Positions 47,301 through 59,800 of a stretch of 64,000 nucleotides of DNA are shown in pieces. Below the pieces are notes generated by a model. It did not search any database. It was given only the letters and a program-made list of their open reading frames with translations, and was not told the DNA's origin. Both the position numbers and the translations under genes were made by a program. Source of the DNA: Polyodon spathula (lineage: Eukaryota > Chordata > Actinopteri > Acipenseriformes > Polyodontidae); contig NC_054545.1 of assembly GCF_017654505.1 (NCBI RefSeq), positions 12,054,047-12,118,046 of the forward strand. Direction: 5' to 3'. Every line of letters begins with the position of its first letter. Position 1 is the first letter of the stretch.

Positions 47301-47930
47301 GTTAAATTAGGTCAGATTGCAGCAGAACACAGTTCTATATTACACCTTATAAACTGAGAAGAGATTTAAAAGTTTGTGGATAAAAGTTTCTAATAGGAGT
47401 GTAATTAAAATGTAATTGTTACAAGCACACAATATCTTATTGAATTCATATGCATGCCTGTGCTGCAACCCATACTTCGTGGACAGTCAAATAGCATCTT
47501 CAAGTCAATTTGCTTTGATTTAGTGGAGATGCTATGTGTGTGGTTTTAAGCTGGTGAGCAGATTGAACAAATGTTTTGAAACTTGGTCAGGACATTCTTT
47601 AGCACACGTTTTTGAGACATTTACCGAAGAACATAAGGAGGTGTCTTACCATCTGTCTTTAACTGTATTCCCTGTGTTTTGCACTTTTTTTTTACATACT
47701 GCGTGGTATATGTAAAAACCTTATCCAGTTGTAATGACTCTTGTGTATATCGTTATTGTTTTACATGTACATGAAAGGAATGTATGTCTTGGTGACCTAT
47801 TTTTTTTATAATAGTGATAGCTCTAATTCTGTAGCTATACATTGTGCCATTAGAAATCATCTGAAATCGGTCTTATCCATTTAGTGTATTTAATACAAGC
47901 TCTTATAACCAAATATTTTTTAAGTAACAA
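44358..47930. other. intergenic, no gene seen
   Basis: No exon or clear repeat family. A GC-richer patch at 45328-45400 (CTACAGCGACCCCTGCTGGC) may be another SINE scrap. Confidence 0.35.
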
Positions 47931-47970
47931 CTGTAAGTCACCCAGGATAAGGGCGTCTGCTAAGAAATAA

Positions 47971-48026
<56 letters not shown>
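47931..48026 (+). repeat. SINE/LINE-like tail with (AAT)n array
   Basis: GTAAGTCACCCAGGATAAGGGCGTCTGC then TAAGAAAT leads into about 18 ATA units (47968-48026). It is the same tail as that on minus at 6322-6400, in opposite orientation. The body upstream is too diverged to delimit. Confidence 0.6.
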
Positions 48027-48028
<2 letters not shown>

Positions 48029-48195
48029 CAATGTTGACAAAGATTTATGAAATGTCGAGATATTTAAAATAGTTACGACGCCATGTCGGGTAACTTTTTG
48101 ATAAACTTTTGATTACCAGTTAATGGCAACGTTTCCGTTGCACATTATTAAAAACAAATTGTGTATAGATATCATGTACATTTTGTTCAGATTAT

Positions 48196-48265
48196 ATATT
48201 ATATAATATATATATAATATATATATATTATATATATTTTATATATGTATATATATATATCTATA
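48196..48265. repeat. imperfect (TA)n microsatellite
   Basis: TA-rich block with several TT and AA interruptions. Confidence 0.85.
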
Positions 48266-48584
48266 TAATATAAATCATACTGTGTTTCCACTGTGATGAC
48301 ACTATGATAAGGATGGTTACCGAGTATTGTAACATTGACACGATAATACGGGGAACATGGTAACTTAACATGACTTATACTAAATTTTCCTTTTAAGTGG
48401 TATATGAATATGACTTAATACTCATTAAAGGTTAAAGTCATTAAGGAATCGTAAATTATCATTAGAATTAAATTACGAATACACCAAATCAAATCATTGT
48501 AAAGACTACACAATCACCAGAGGTTACGTTAGATTGCAACAATTTTGTACGACACAGAGTAAGAATCCTCATGTAAACTGAACT

Positions 48585-48612
48585 TATATATATATATTAT
48601 ATAATTATCATA

Positions 48613-48661
<49 letters not shown>
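48585..48661. repeat. (TA)n microsatellite
   Basis: TA repeats with a few interruptions in the left half and a pure run on the right. Confidence 0.85.
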
Positions 48662-51096
48662 ATATGATTTAAATATTTTTTTGTATTGCAGCAGGCTTCT
48701 TAAAATCGAGCCTCCTTTGACTGGTTTTGTTTTTACACAGGAAGGTTCAAAGGAAGATGAGGAATCCTCTATTAAATGAATGGAACAACAGCCCCCCAAA
48801 ACACTGCCCATATCATATCCACCTGCTGCATAATGCATAACATAGGTCAGACCTGGCTTGAGGTATTCCGCCAAGAGTGGATTTCTCCCATAGAGGAGGC
48901 TGAGAGCAGCTACCCAACCACTGCTAGGAGAAGGTCACCTGGGGAATGACACTACACAAACTGTGCAAGCTGCGATCCTGCCTCAATTTCGAACACTGTT
49001 CCCTGCATACTGAAACTTGCTCGTTTAGCCTATTTTTTATTATATTTATTTTTTGCAGAGAAGTCTGAACATTGTTGCACTTTCCCATACAAATTGCAGT
49101 CAGAATGTTTTCTTTTGAAAGCTGTTTGCATTCTAAAGGCCACTGGCCATTTCTGTGGAACTGTGCATTTTGTTCAAAAGGAGAATGGACCAGTGAAGTT
49201 AATGGGGGAAAGAACAAGTTTAACTCTATGGCTTTCACGCCTATGCATTTGGAGGCAACACCAATAGTTGTGTGAGTGCTGGTTCTCACGTCAACCAACG
49301 TGGGAAAACACATAGTGCACCAAGAGATGAAATTGGGCATAACAGATCATGATAATGTGAAAGCTGGAGATATGATGGCAATTTATACAGATGACAAACT
49401 TCTAACTCTGTCAGTACCTCATTCAATCATACTGTAGGTCGAACTAGGGTGATCCACGAGAAAGCTGATTTTGGCAAAGGAGAATATGATGAGAGCTTGG
49501 TGACTGGCAATGCTGGCGGTCATTTGGCCTGTGGAGTAACTGGAATTCCTCAAAGCTAATCTTCAATGTTTCTGTCTTAATTCTAACTGGTGGCGCTTAG
49601 CCTATAATGTAGTATAGGCCTAGTATCTCAGTACAAAGTAAAGCACTTGCTAATTTGTTGTTTTTTTTTTATTTAAAAAAAAAAAAAAAGTTTTACATTT
49701 AAGAAATCACTAATAATAAACCTTTAAAAAAACTGTGCACAGTGCTATCTGCAAATGTCAGAGATTTATATTACTATAGTTTGTTTAAGGTAATAGTCAT
49801 TATGCCCTAAAATAAACATTGAATGTATGTTCAATATATATTTTGCTGTATGAAATAACTAAATAAACTTTGTATTTTTTTTTTTTTTTTTTTAACAAAA
49901 CAATTTTTGTCAGTATATATTTTTTGTTACCAATAGAGAAAACACATATACCAAGAGTAGGCTTACTAATAAGTACAGTATATCACAATAATAATTAAAA
50001 AAAAAACTTCCATTGAATTAGTAGCGGTAGTGTGTTGGCAACTGTAGCATTGCACATTAATAAATATCTTGCTTGCTATCATCGAATCTTAATAGAAACA
50101 TTTAACCAATGGATATTTTGGAGATATCTGAAATATGTGGTCAATGGCTTTTTTTTCTTCAGAAAATAGTGCTACAATCATGCTATTTTATGCTACCTCT
50201 ATTTTTGCACAGTGCTATAACAAGGATCAGATATCACCTGCCACAGCTAATCCCCAGAATCTGATATTCTCAGTAACTTCCAGATTCATGACAGTTAGAT
50301 AAACCCTGTGTTATTTTTATGGTCTAGCCAGAAAAGAGCTTTAAGCTGTTTATTTGCATATCTCCACCCAAATGTTGTGGATTAAATATGATGTTTTCTG
50401 AGTAACTATGGGCAATTATAGTTATTTCTCAGTACTGTAATTGCTGTTAGTGTGTGATAACATTACTTTCCAAATGTCCCTGATTTGGGATTACAATATA
50501 ATGATGAGGTCACTTTTGCTCCATTACAGTTTTTGAAGTTTCACCCTAATATTTTATCATTGTAATCAAATCGACAGTCAGGTGGGCTAATGGCTTGTGC
50601 ATCATTATTAGCAGTGATTTGAGACATGGTCATCTAAAGAAGGTGTAATGAAACTGCCATCAGTAGCATGCACTCTTGTGTAAGAGATTTTGATAGTACT
50701 GTAGTATACTCTGCAGCTGCCATATCCAAGACAATTGACTTAAAAGGAACCATCTTAAATGTGATGATTCAGTGGGCTCTTCTGTAGATCAGTCTTGTTT
50801 TGCCATTATATATCATTTCTAAGAAATATTTTTATATTTTGAGGTAAGAGATGGTGCATAATCCAGCCTGTCTCCCTTCCTCTAAGAATAGGTTTGTGTT
50901 CTGCTTTTCTATATAGTGTCTGAACAGCTTCAGCAGCTGTCATTTAACTAATCCAACATTCCCTGTCTGCAGAATCTGTGGAGACTTTAGACATATGCTT
51001 GTACTTGTGATCACATTTCGACAAACGCATTGCTCTCAAAACCAGTGGCATTGGGTTGAGAGTCCAGAGGAACAGAATGTTGTTTTCAAGGCTAAT

Positions 51097-51097
<1 letters not shown>

Positions 51098-51167
<70 letters not shown>
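51098..51167. repeat. (ATT)n microsatellite
   Basis: About 23 ATT units in a row. Confidence 0.9.
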
Positions 51168-51839
51168 TTAACTTCAACCTTTAATGGTATTTTGTGTACA
51201 TCATATATAAATCGCTTAAATTAGGTATATTTCTAAGGGATTTCATACAGCACATTGGCCAAAACAAATTCTACTAGGATTACAAAAGGTGGCCCCAACC
51301 TAATCTGGTACCATGTACTGGGGTTGGACAATAAATTACATGTGCTATATGTAGTACACACTTTTGTGTAACATTGCAGTCACAATGAACAGCACATCAT
51401 ATCTTTGCTAACAGTGGTTCTTTCTTTTCAGGAGAAGCTGTCTCAAAATTTACAACTCAATGGATGATTCTTGAGAACAGACCGCCGCTCCACCCCAGTC
51501 TTTCCTGAAGGAATTAGGACGACACCTTGCAGGCTTCTCTCGTCAAATCAATTGCTGCCCATACACCTTGGTTTATGGCAAAGATTACCATTTTTGAGAC
51601 TCATCTGAGACACTGTACAGTCAGTATAACATTATAGCATACTATTGAAACTGAAGCCTAACCAGCAAAATCCTAGCTGTTTGACCCAATTCTTATCTCT
51701 AGAAACCATTGCATTTTAATCTGTAATTGTACAGAAGAAGCACTGATATCCACACTTATTTTTTTGCACTTGCACACTGTTTGCAGAGCTTAATCTCTGA
51801 AAGCAAGAGGGTGACATACTGCATGTAAAGAAGCATTAC

Positions 51840-51859
51840 GGGGGGGGGGGGGGGGGGGG
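51840..51859 (+). repeat. poly(G) run of 20
   Basis: Twenty consecutive G residues, able in principle to form a quadruplex. Confidence 0.85.
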
Positions 51860-52872
51860 AAATGAGTTTCAATTGGTCACCGAGTGTAAATTGTTGAAAT
51901 ATCTAGCTCACTACAGTGTACTGGTGTTTGTATAGTCTTGTAATTCTAAAATTATCCAAAAGTTTTTTTTTTTTTTTCAGCCAGTCAGTATACAAATATT
52001 ACATTACCAACAGATTCGTGGACAAAAGCAATTAGTAAAGGAAAAGAAACAATATACTGTAGGTGACAAGCTTTCGTAAATTATATTTATATGGAGAGGA
52101 ATGAATGTGAAATGCGTACAAAATAATTATTAAAAAAGTAAAAGCAAACTGATTTACGGTAATACAATATTAGTAATTGCACTACCCTAGATTTGTACTT
52201 ATAAAATCTCAAGTTCACTGTAGTTACACACTATATGTTCTCTCTAACTGTAAAGTATTTCAATGGTGAATGCACGTGTAATCTATCACAGACCAATACA
52301 GTGCGATTCAAATACACTTGACTTCCTATAATACCCAATGCAGTCTATATTACAAAGAGGGTATGGCAACTGAGTGTTCAAAATCTGTATTGCAATACTG
52401 ATGCATTTTATTATGAGAAACGGCTTATCACGGAGTAGCAGTTGCATCCTACGTTGTAACATTAAAAGTACTGAAGTATTAATAGCAAGGCACAGATATT
52501 TTGACATCAAACTTTATGGAATATTAAATTGAGCAGCCACTGCAAACATAGAATTACATAACGAAACGTGTGCTTAATGCACACTATTCTAACCCAGTCA
52601 GACAATCCACGGCCAGTATATAGAATTGTCTAGGATGCTGCATTGCAGCGAGTAAAGTGTTAAATTCGAGATCCTCTGCAATGAAACGTAGTCCTTCCCC
52701 TGAGTGCAAATCTGAACCCGACTTTCCGAAGCCGTTAACATGGACTTCTCGTAACGCTAATATCTCTTTCCACTGGGAAATAAATACAACAATGTATCAA
52801 TCAGCTCTTTATCGCCAGAGAACCGACAGAAAGTAGCCACGGAAGGACATTGTTGCGTGTTGTCAGGTTTAT

Positions 52873-52908
52873 TATAAAAGACAGATCGGAGCTATAGAAA
52901 ATCACGTG
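52873..52908 (+). promoter_or_regulatory. candidate SLC24A4 promoter elements (TATA-like, E-box)
   Basis: TATAAA at 52873-52878 is followed about 25 bp later by the E-box CACGTG at 52903-52908. The surrounding 52560-53520 is richer in CG dinucleotides than the rest of the window. This lies 0.8 kb upstream of the SLC24A4 start codon, so the 5' UTR would be long or spliced. Motifs are visible; function is inferred. Confidence 0.3.
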
Positions 52909-53694
52909 TTCGCGCATGACACCCACGGCTAGTGGAGAAAGTTACTGCTGGAGGCAGGGTAGAAGGAGAGAGAGGAATTTACCATATGGACCCAATAGTG
53001 TATCGGCAGGCATCTGTCAGTGAGTTACGAGGAATTGACTGAGTACGCGCAATTCGTACTCCAACAACTTCTTTGCATACGGTGCTCAGAGAATATTGCA
53101 AAAGGAGGCACAAGACACTGCCTGTCGGATAGACCAACCTGCATTGGGAAAACAGCTTCTAATTCACTGAAATATAAAGTCAGAGCAGAGGGACCATATG
53201 AGTTTGACACAGGCGTGCTATTAAAGCTTAAAGTTATGTGTATATATTTATTATTAGCGAGACTTATTTATCAGTGCAAGGGTAGGGTTTTTTTGTGTTT
53301 GTTTTTTTTTCCAGCAAATTGTGCTTAGTGTATTTGCCTTTTTTATTTGAAAAAAAACTTGGTCTGAAAACATAACTGGATGCTTCTGCGGTTTTGGCAA
53401 AGGTGAATGAGTCGACTATCAGCACTAGGGTGGTTTGTACAACCGGTGAGCCTGCCTGCGGTGGGACACGGATTCACACGCCGAGCTACCCTTGAAATAA
53501 TCAAAGAGAGCTCAGCCAAACTGACCAGTCACCTGCAAGCCCACACGTGACCTGCTGCCAGGATTTCCACTAAGTCTTCGTGAAATGAGGACCGCATCAG
53601 AAAGCCGGGCTTTCTAAAAACAGACATTATCATTTGACGGATTTTGTTTCCCTGTCCCAAACAAAGAGAAACCTCGCGTTTTGCACCAGTGACA

Positions 53695-53851
53695 ATGGAT
53701 ATGCACAAAAACTGCAATTCATCTAAAATGACAGTTTTGACAAAGATCATCAAAGTTCGAAAGAGGAGAGAGATGCTTTTTCCCCAGGTCTGCATTATCT
53801 GCAGTATACTGTTTGTCGCGTGGTGCATGTCAACGTTACTGTCAAAGATGG
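53695..53851 (+). CDS. SLC24A4: SLC24A4 coding exon 1
   Basis: It ends at AAG ATG G|GTAAGT, a strong donor. Two in-frame start codons compete: 53695 (ACAATGG, strong context) and 53728 (AAAATGA). The first adds 11 residues relative to the second. The 5' UTR upstream contains stop codons in this frame close before the start. Confidence 0.85.
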
Positions 53852-56800
53852 GTAAGTCGTGATAATTAACTAGATTCTGTTAGCAAAGATGTGTGCTTTG
53901 ATATTGCAGTCTGCACATGATGAACCGGTTATTAAGTTTTACATCATTCATAGCTAATGCATTCAGTATGGATTTTGTATTTGTTGATCTGTATTAAATT
54001 GCAAAATTGGTTAAGTTTTTTTTTTTTTTTTTAATCTATCTTTTGATTTTCAAACATGTGTATTGCCGGTCCGCTGTAGGAAATCAGTTTGCTAAGCATT
54101 ACCATCACGTCTGGCACAAGGTTACAGGCATACTATACAAAACATGCTCATTCATATTGCACAAGGTGATTTTTTTGCAAATTTCATTGGTATTTTAAGG
54201 TGGGGGCGCAACGTGCAAATTAGGATTTTGTTTGGATGTTTGGTCAGCGTGATGTTTTCGGTTGCTTCCCTGCTTCAGAATGATTACCCGGGGCAGCTCG
54301 GTAAATACCTGTTCCAGAGGCTTGGCCTCTGTTGCTTCTAGATCTGCCTTAAGAGGCTTGTGGTTCCGGGTGTTGCTGTGTTCCCTGAAGTATCGATGTG
54401 AAAGTCGAGGATACATATTAATGGTGTATTCTAACTATGAGTTTTAAAAACATCTGTTAATGCCATACAGCGCTGCCGCCGACAAAGATCACTTTTTCTG
54501 AGATCAGTATTTATGTACATAAACTGGGTGATCGTGTCAGCCTTGTTAATTTTTATTTATTTATTTATTTATTTACTTTGGATTCCTTATTGAAAAAAAA
54601 AAAAAATACTATTTCGTTTTTCTGTTGCATTCATCTGCCATTATAGGACAAACCATGTATGTACTTGTTTGCAGTGCCTGCAATTTTCTTTGGGAGTTGA
54701 TGGGTTGGCGTTACCACGTACTTAACACCTTATCACGCAATTCTCTTTATTGTTGCCTGGTGTTTGCGGAGACATTGGGCTTTGTATTGGCTTCTTCTGT
54801 TGACTGAACTCGAGGGAGTGGGTGATCCGATCCCTTTTTCTTCCTTACCCTCCAGCTGCATTTCCCACCAATAGCATGTCTCCTCTGAGTGTATTGTAGC
54901 CCGTCATAGTGGTATTATACTGTGACATATTTATATCACATACACTTAACCTGCCATTTACCTATCCACGCGTCCTGTTGTGGTTTGATATAGCGGGGCA
55001 CCTGCTCCTTAACCATAATTTCATGAATATTCTGTCCGTTTTAGTAAGGGAAATATGAATTGGGAGGGGGGGTTACGTTTTTATAAGTGGAAAATTTAGA
55101 TTTGAATATGTAATACTATGCGTCAGACTTGCCCACGTTTCTTAATTCATAATATATGACCACAGGCCTAGACCTAAAATATGTTATTCACACATACAGA
55201 ATTCAATTTTCAAGTTAACGTTTAACTAATAGAGTCCTGGGAACCGACAATCATCGTTATTTGAATTTACTAAGGCTGCTTTTCAGTCTCTGGGGACTGA
55301 CCTTTTGCAAATGAGACAAACAGAGAAGAAGTGTGATAATGTTTGTATTCATTCTGGCACACGCCTAAACTGCCAAGTGTTGCATTAATAAAGAAATGGC
55401 AACAGTTGTACTTAAGAGACTGTGTACTGTACCTGTTTTTACCAATGCTGTACTGTATCTTACTGTCTTTAATTGTTGCAGCCACTAAATGTATCATCAG
55501 ATTTTAAATTATGTAAATGTTACCCAGAGCTAAAGCCCTACATACAAAAATGACCCTGAGAAATGGTAGGCCAGGATTGGTGCATTGCCAGTGCACAAGC
55601 ACACGCATGTTCCAGCATGTATAGTTGTGCTTTTATAACTCTTCTCTCTATAGTGACCTCACTAGTCATGCTGCATGATGCATTCTATTAACCTGCATGA
55701 TACAAGTGTGAGTGGAGCCTGTCCCTTGAGTTCTTTTTAATGAAGCATCTTTCAGTAGGTCTGAAAACTGGTTCCTAAGGTTCTTACAGCAATTCTTACA
55801 TTTTAGGACCAACATAGCCTACAGAGTAAAGGGTTGGGCTGAGGTACAAATAAAACTCATCAGTTACCCCTCGTCTGGCATTTTTGCCATAAGTAAGTAG
55901 GGTGCTTAGTGTTTTTTTTTTTTTTTTTTTTCTGGAAATCTCTATTCCATAGGAGTAGAATGAGATGCTACACATGATGGTAGCATCTGAATTGCACCCA
56001 GGGTGATTTTTCTGGTCAAGGTCTCTTTCTCACTTTAGGCTAACCTTTGCAATGCCACAGGTTGAAGGGGAAATTAAAAAAAATAAACAAATAATGGCTA
56101 TGTCTGAAAACCCCCAGGTGAGACGGACAGGCAATGAAATGTCCCTTTTTTGGTTGAGTTGGCGTGGAATGACCCAAATGGTTGTGATGTCTTGTAATGC
56201 ATTCCTAATATCATCAAGCTTCTGGATTGTCAATACAGAATTTACTTTAAATGAAACTTTTTCAACCCCCTTTTTTTAGCACAAGTTATTGAGAATATTA
56301 GAATCCGGTTATATATGGAGGAAGCGGCCCGTCTGCTTACCACACTTACATTTCAATATGTCTTTATACAGTCTAGACTGGTTACTGATTTTCTTGGTAT
56401 TGCTGTAAACTTGGAATGGAAATGAGGTGAAGGGGTGGAATACGTGAAAAGGCTGATTGTCTGTGTTTTGAAAACCTCATTTATTTATTTTTTATTAGAA
56501 AACAAAATCTCTTGCCCATGTTGGTATCTAAATATTTATCAAAAACCCCCTGCTACCATGTGTTCAATGTGTTTTAGATTGGAGATTTCCAGCAGATTTC
56601 ATATACCGGTAGATAAACATATTAAACCATGTCTCTAATCTCTAATGCCAGTGGGAATGTTGCAATACAGTGAACATATTCTATTAAACTTTTATGGGAA
56701 AATCTATCAAAATACAACTGATAAGACCCCCCCCCCCCCCCTTTTTTTTGTATTCATAACTGTTTGATTGCTAAATACCTACAGTAACAACAGAAGATAA

Positions 56801-59800
56801 GTTTTTAAAAAAAAAAAAAAGTTTTTCAAAATCCTGGACATCCAATGTAACAGGGAGATGCAGCTTTTATATATTCCAGAATACATCTTGCAGTTCTATT
56901 TCAAAGTCAATGGTGGAAATCCCAATTGCTTAAGTGTGTATTGTAGGTGTTTTTGGTGGTGCACTTTTTTTTTTGTTGCATTCCTATTCTTTTCTATTCC
57001 TCCTACTGTGAGAGGAGGGGTTGGGGCAGCAGCAGTCTCCTCCACAGCCATTCCCTGTGGCGCTGCTCTTGGTTCCGTTGTATTTCCTAGCTTATCTGGT
57101 ACAGTACTAAATGAGCTAAATTTGACGCAGTTTAAATCCAGCAGTAATTCAATAGCTACGTGAAGGACTTTTTAAAACTCAGAAGTTTAAATGACCCCTG
57201 TGATCACAATATAACTCTCGATCAGATTTCAAGTACTTGTGCTACACAAGATGTAATAGATAGAAATACATCAGTATAGGGTTAAAGGCATGGTTTGTTT
57301 ATCTACCGCTATTCTTCATCCACTAGCAGTACTGCAGGGAGCCAGGTTAATGTTTCCACCATAGTAAACCTATAGGGACAGGGCTCCAAGAGCCAATTTG
57401 ACACCACAGGGCTGCTGTAGTCTTCTGAAAAGCTACCAAGATGTGTCGCAGAAAATGATACAAAGAATACATTGGTTAATGTTATTTATACATCCATTCC
57501 TAAGTTTATTTTTGGATTATATAGTCTATGGAGATTGCAGTCTTACTTCTACATGTGGAGTGGAATACTTAATTAAAAGTATTGCTGTGTACAGGATCAA
57601 ACTCTGAGTGTGTTGATCAGCGGGCTAACTTGTCTCTTTTCCCTTTTTGATGTTTTCTCCTACAGGTTTATGCCAGTAGAAACACAATGGTCATTAGCAG
57701 TTGAAGTCTTTGCTATTGGAGCAAAGAATCAGTTCAAGGGCAAGGGGACATCTAGCTATCACATTATGAAGTTTTCATTTCAATTTTTAGCGCAATCTTT
57801 TTGGCAATTGTCTTAAGCATATTATCAGTAGAGCCTTGCCTATATTCAACACTGTTGGTGGTGAGGAGGAGATTTTGAAGGCTAGTATATTCGTTTTTAA
57901 ATAGATTTTTGTAAAAAAATAAATAAATGATGCATACAGGTGTCCATGTCAATCAAAACACATAAAATAAGAATGTCTACAATCCTGTTGGATTTTAAAG
58001 TTTGCACTAGTACACTTTACCTCCTTGTTTCACGATGCGATAAGTCACAAATTCTTCATGTTATGCTGATAATACATTGTATACTGTACTGTGAAAAGAG
58101 AACCTTTTTCTAAAGTACTGATTTCAATATTTCATTTCAGATGGCAAAATGATTTAGCCTTTTAACTTTCACAGTCATTGGAGATGTTATTTGCACAGGC
58201 AAATTACTAATCATTTCCTACTGGTAAACTCTTTAAAAAGCTCATGTTGCATTCTGGACACGATACTTATAAGATACATCCCATTACGTTTTATCTGTAA
58301 GCGATGCATAATTGCCAGATTTAGCATAATCTGCATGTCATCAAATGCCATCCAATTTAATTTCAAGAACTCTGCTTTTTGAATCTTGATTTTGCAGATG
58401 TAATTATCAAAAAGTTTATTAATGCAGAAATAAGTATGCTTACCAACGAAGCTGCTTTGTTAATGAAAGATGTATATTTCAGCGTAACGGCACCTGTTTA
58501 GTTTTTAAAGACAGTGGAGAGAGAGGGGGGTGCAGTGGCGACAGCTGATGCTGATATGCGGATGTTCCTGTCGGCTCCAAAAAAATTGTAGGCAGAAGAA
58601 AATTGCTTCAGGTCCCATGGGTCTGCAACTATTCTGCAGCCCTGAAAAGACTGGTGGCTTTTCAATTCATTAGAGGTGTTTAAGTTTGCTATGAATCATT
58701 TACATAAACGTTAATGACCTAGATCTTAAAGGAGTAGGAACGCTGTTTGCTGGTTTTAAAGTTTAATGATCTCTTGCATTTTGCTTCTAAACTTGGGATA
58801 TGATGACAACAGTGATGGGTGGCTGGGTGCACACAGTGGTGCTGGTAACCAATGTCAACTGCCACCAGTCGTCTTATGAGCGTTAAGTGTGAATTTCTAT
58901 GATGTGTTTTTAAAGTGCATTTTTAATTTCCTGAACATTTAACTAAGAAGTTTTACTACATATACAGTACTGTGCAAAAGTTTTAGGCAGGTGTGAAAAA
59001 ATGCTGTAAATTAAGAATGCTTTCAAAAAGACATGTTAATAGATTATGTTTATCAATTAACTAAATGCAAAGTGAGTGAACAGAAGAAAAATCTAAATCA
59101 AATCAATATTTGGTGTGACCACCCTTTGCCTTCAAAACAGCATCAATTCTTCTAGGTACACTTGCACAAATTCAGGGATTTTGTAGGCATATAGTCAGGT
59201 GTATGATTAAACAATTATACCAAAAGGATGCTAATGATCACCAATTCAATATGTAGGTTGAAACACAATCATTAACTGAAACAGAAACGGCTGTGTAGGA
59301 GGAATAAAACTGAGTGAGGAACAGCCAAACTCTAACAAGGTGAGGTTGCGGAAGACAGTTTACTGTCAAAAGTCATACACCATGGCAGGACTGAGCACAC
59401 CAACAAGACACAAGGTAGTTATACTGCATCAGCAAGGTCTCTCCCAGGCAGAAATTTCAAGGCAGACAGGGGTTTCTAGATATGATGTCCAAGCTCTTTT
59501 GAAGAAGCACAAAGAAACTGGCAATGTTGAGGACTGTAGACGCAGTGGTCGGCCAAGGAAACTTACTGCAGCAGATGAAAGACACATCATGCTTACTTCC
59601 CTTCGCAATCGGAAGATGTCCAGCAATGCCATCAGCTCAGAATTGGCAGAAAACAGTGGGACCCTGGTACACCCATCTACTGTCCGGAGAAGTCTGGTCA
59701 GAAGTGGCCTTCATGGAAGACTTGTGGCCAAAAAGCCATACCTCCAACGTAGAAACAAGACCAAGCGACTCAACTATGCACGAAAACACAGGAACTGGGG

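Larger units (their letters stand above)
48662..52860. other. intergenic upstream of SLC24A4, no gene recognised
   Basis: Open frames of 60-140 codons at 48608-49340 (minus) carry no motif I know; this segment is less AT-rich and could be a repeat or a gene relic. Further along are an (ATT)n array (51098-51167), a G20 run (51840-51859) and T runs. Confidence 0.35.

Noticed and set aside
53020..53328. 102-codon open frame upstream of SLC24A4
   Set aside because: It lies in the probable 5' UTR or promoter, has no known motif and ends before the SLC24A4 start. An upstream ORF is possible but unsupported.
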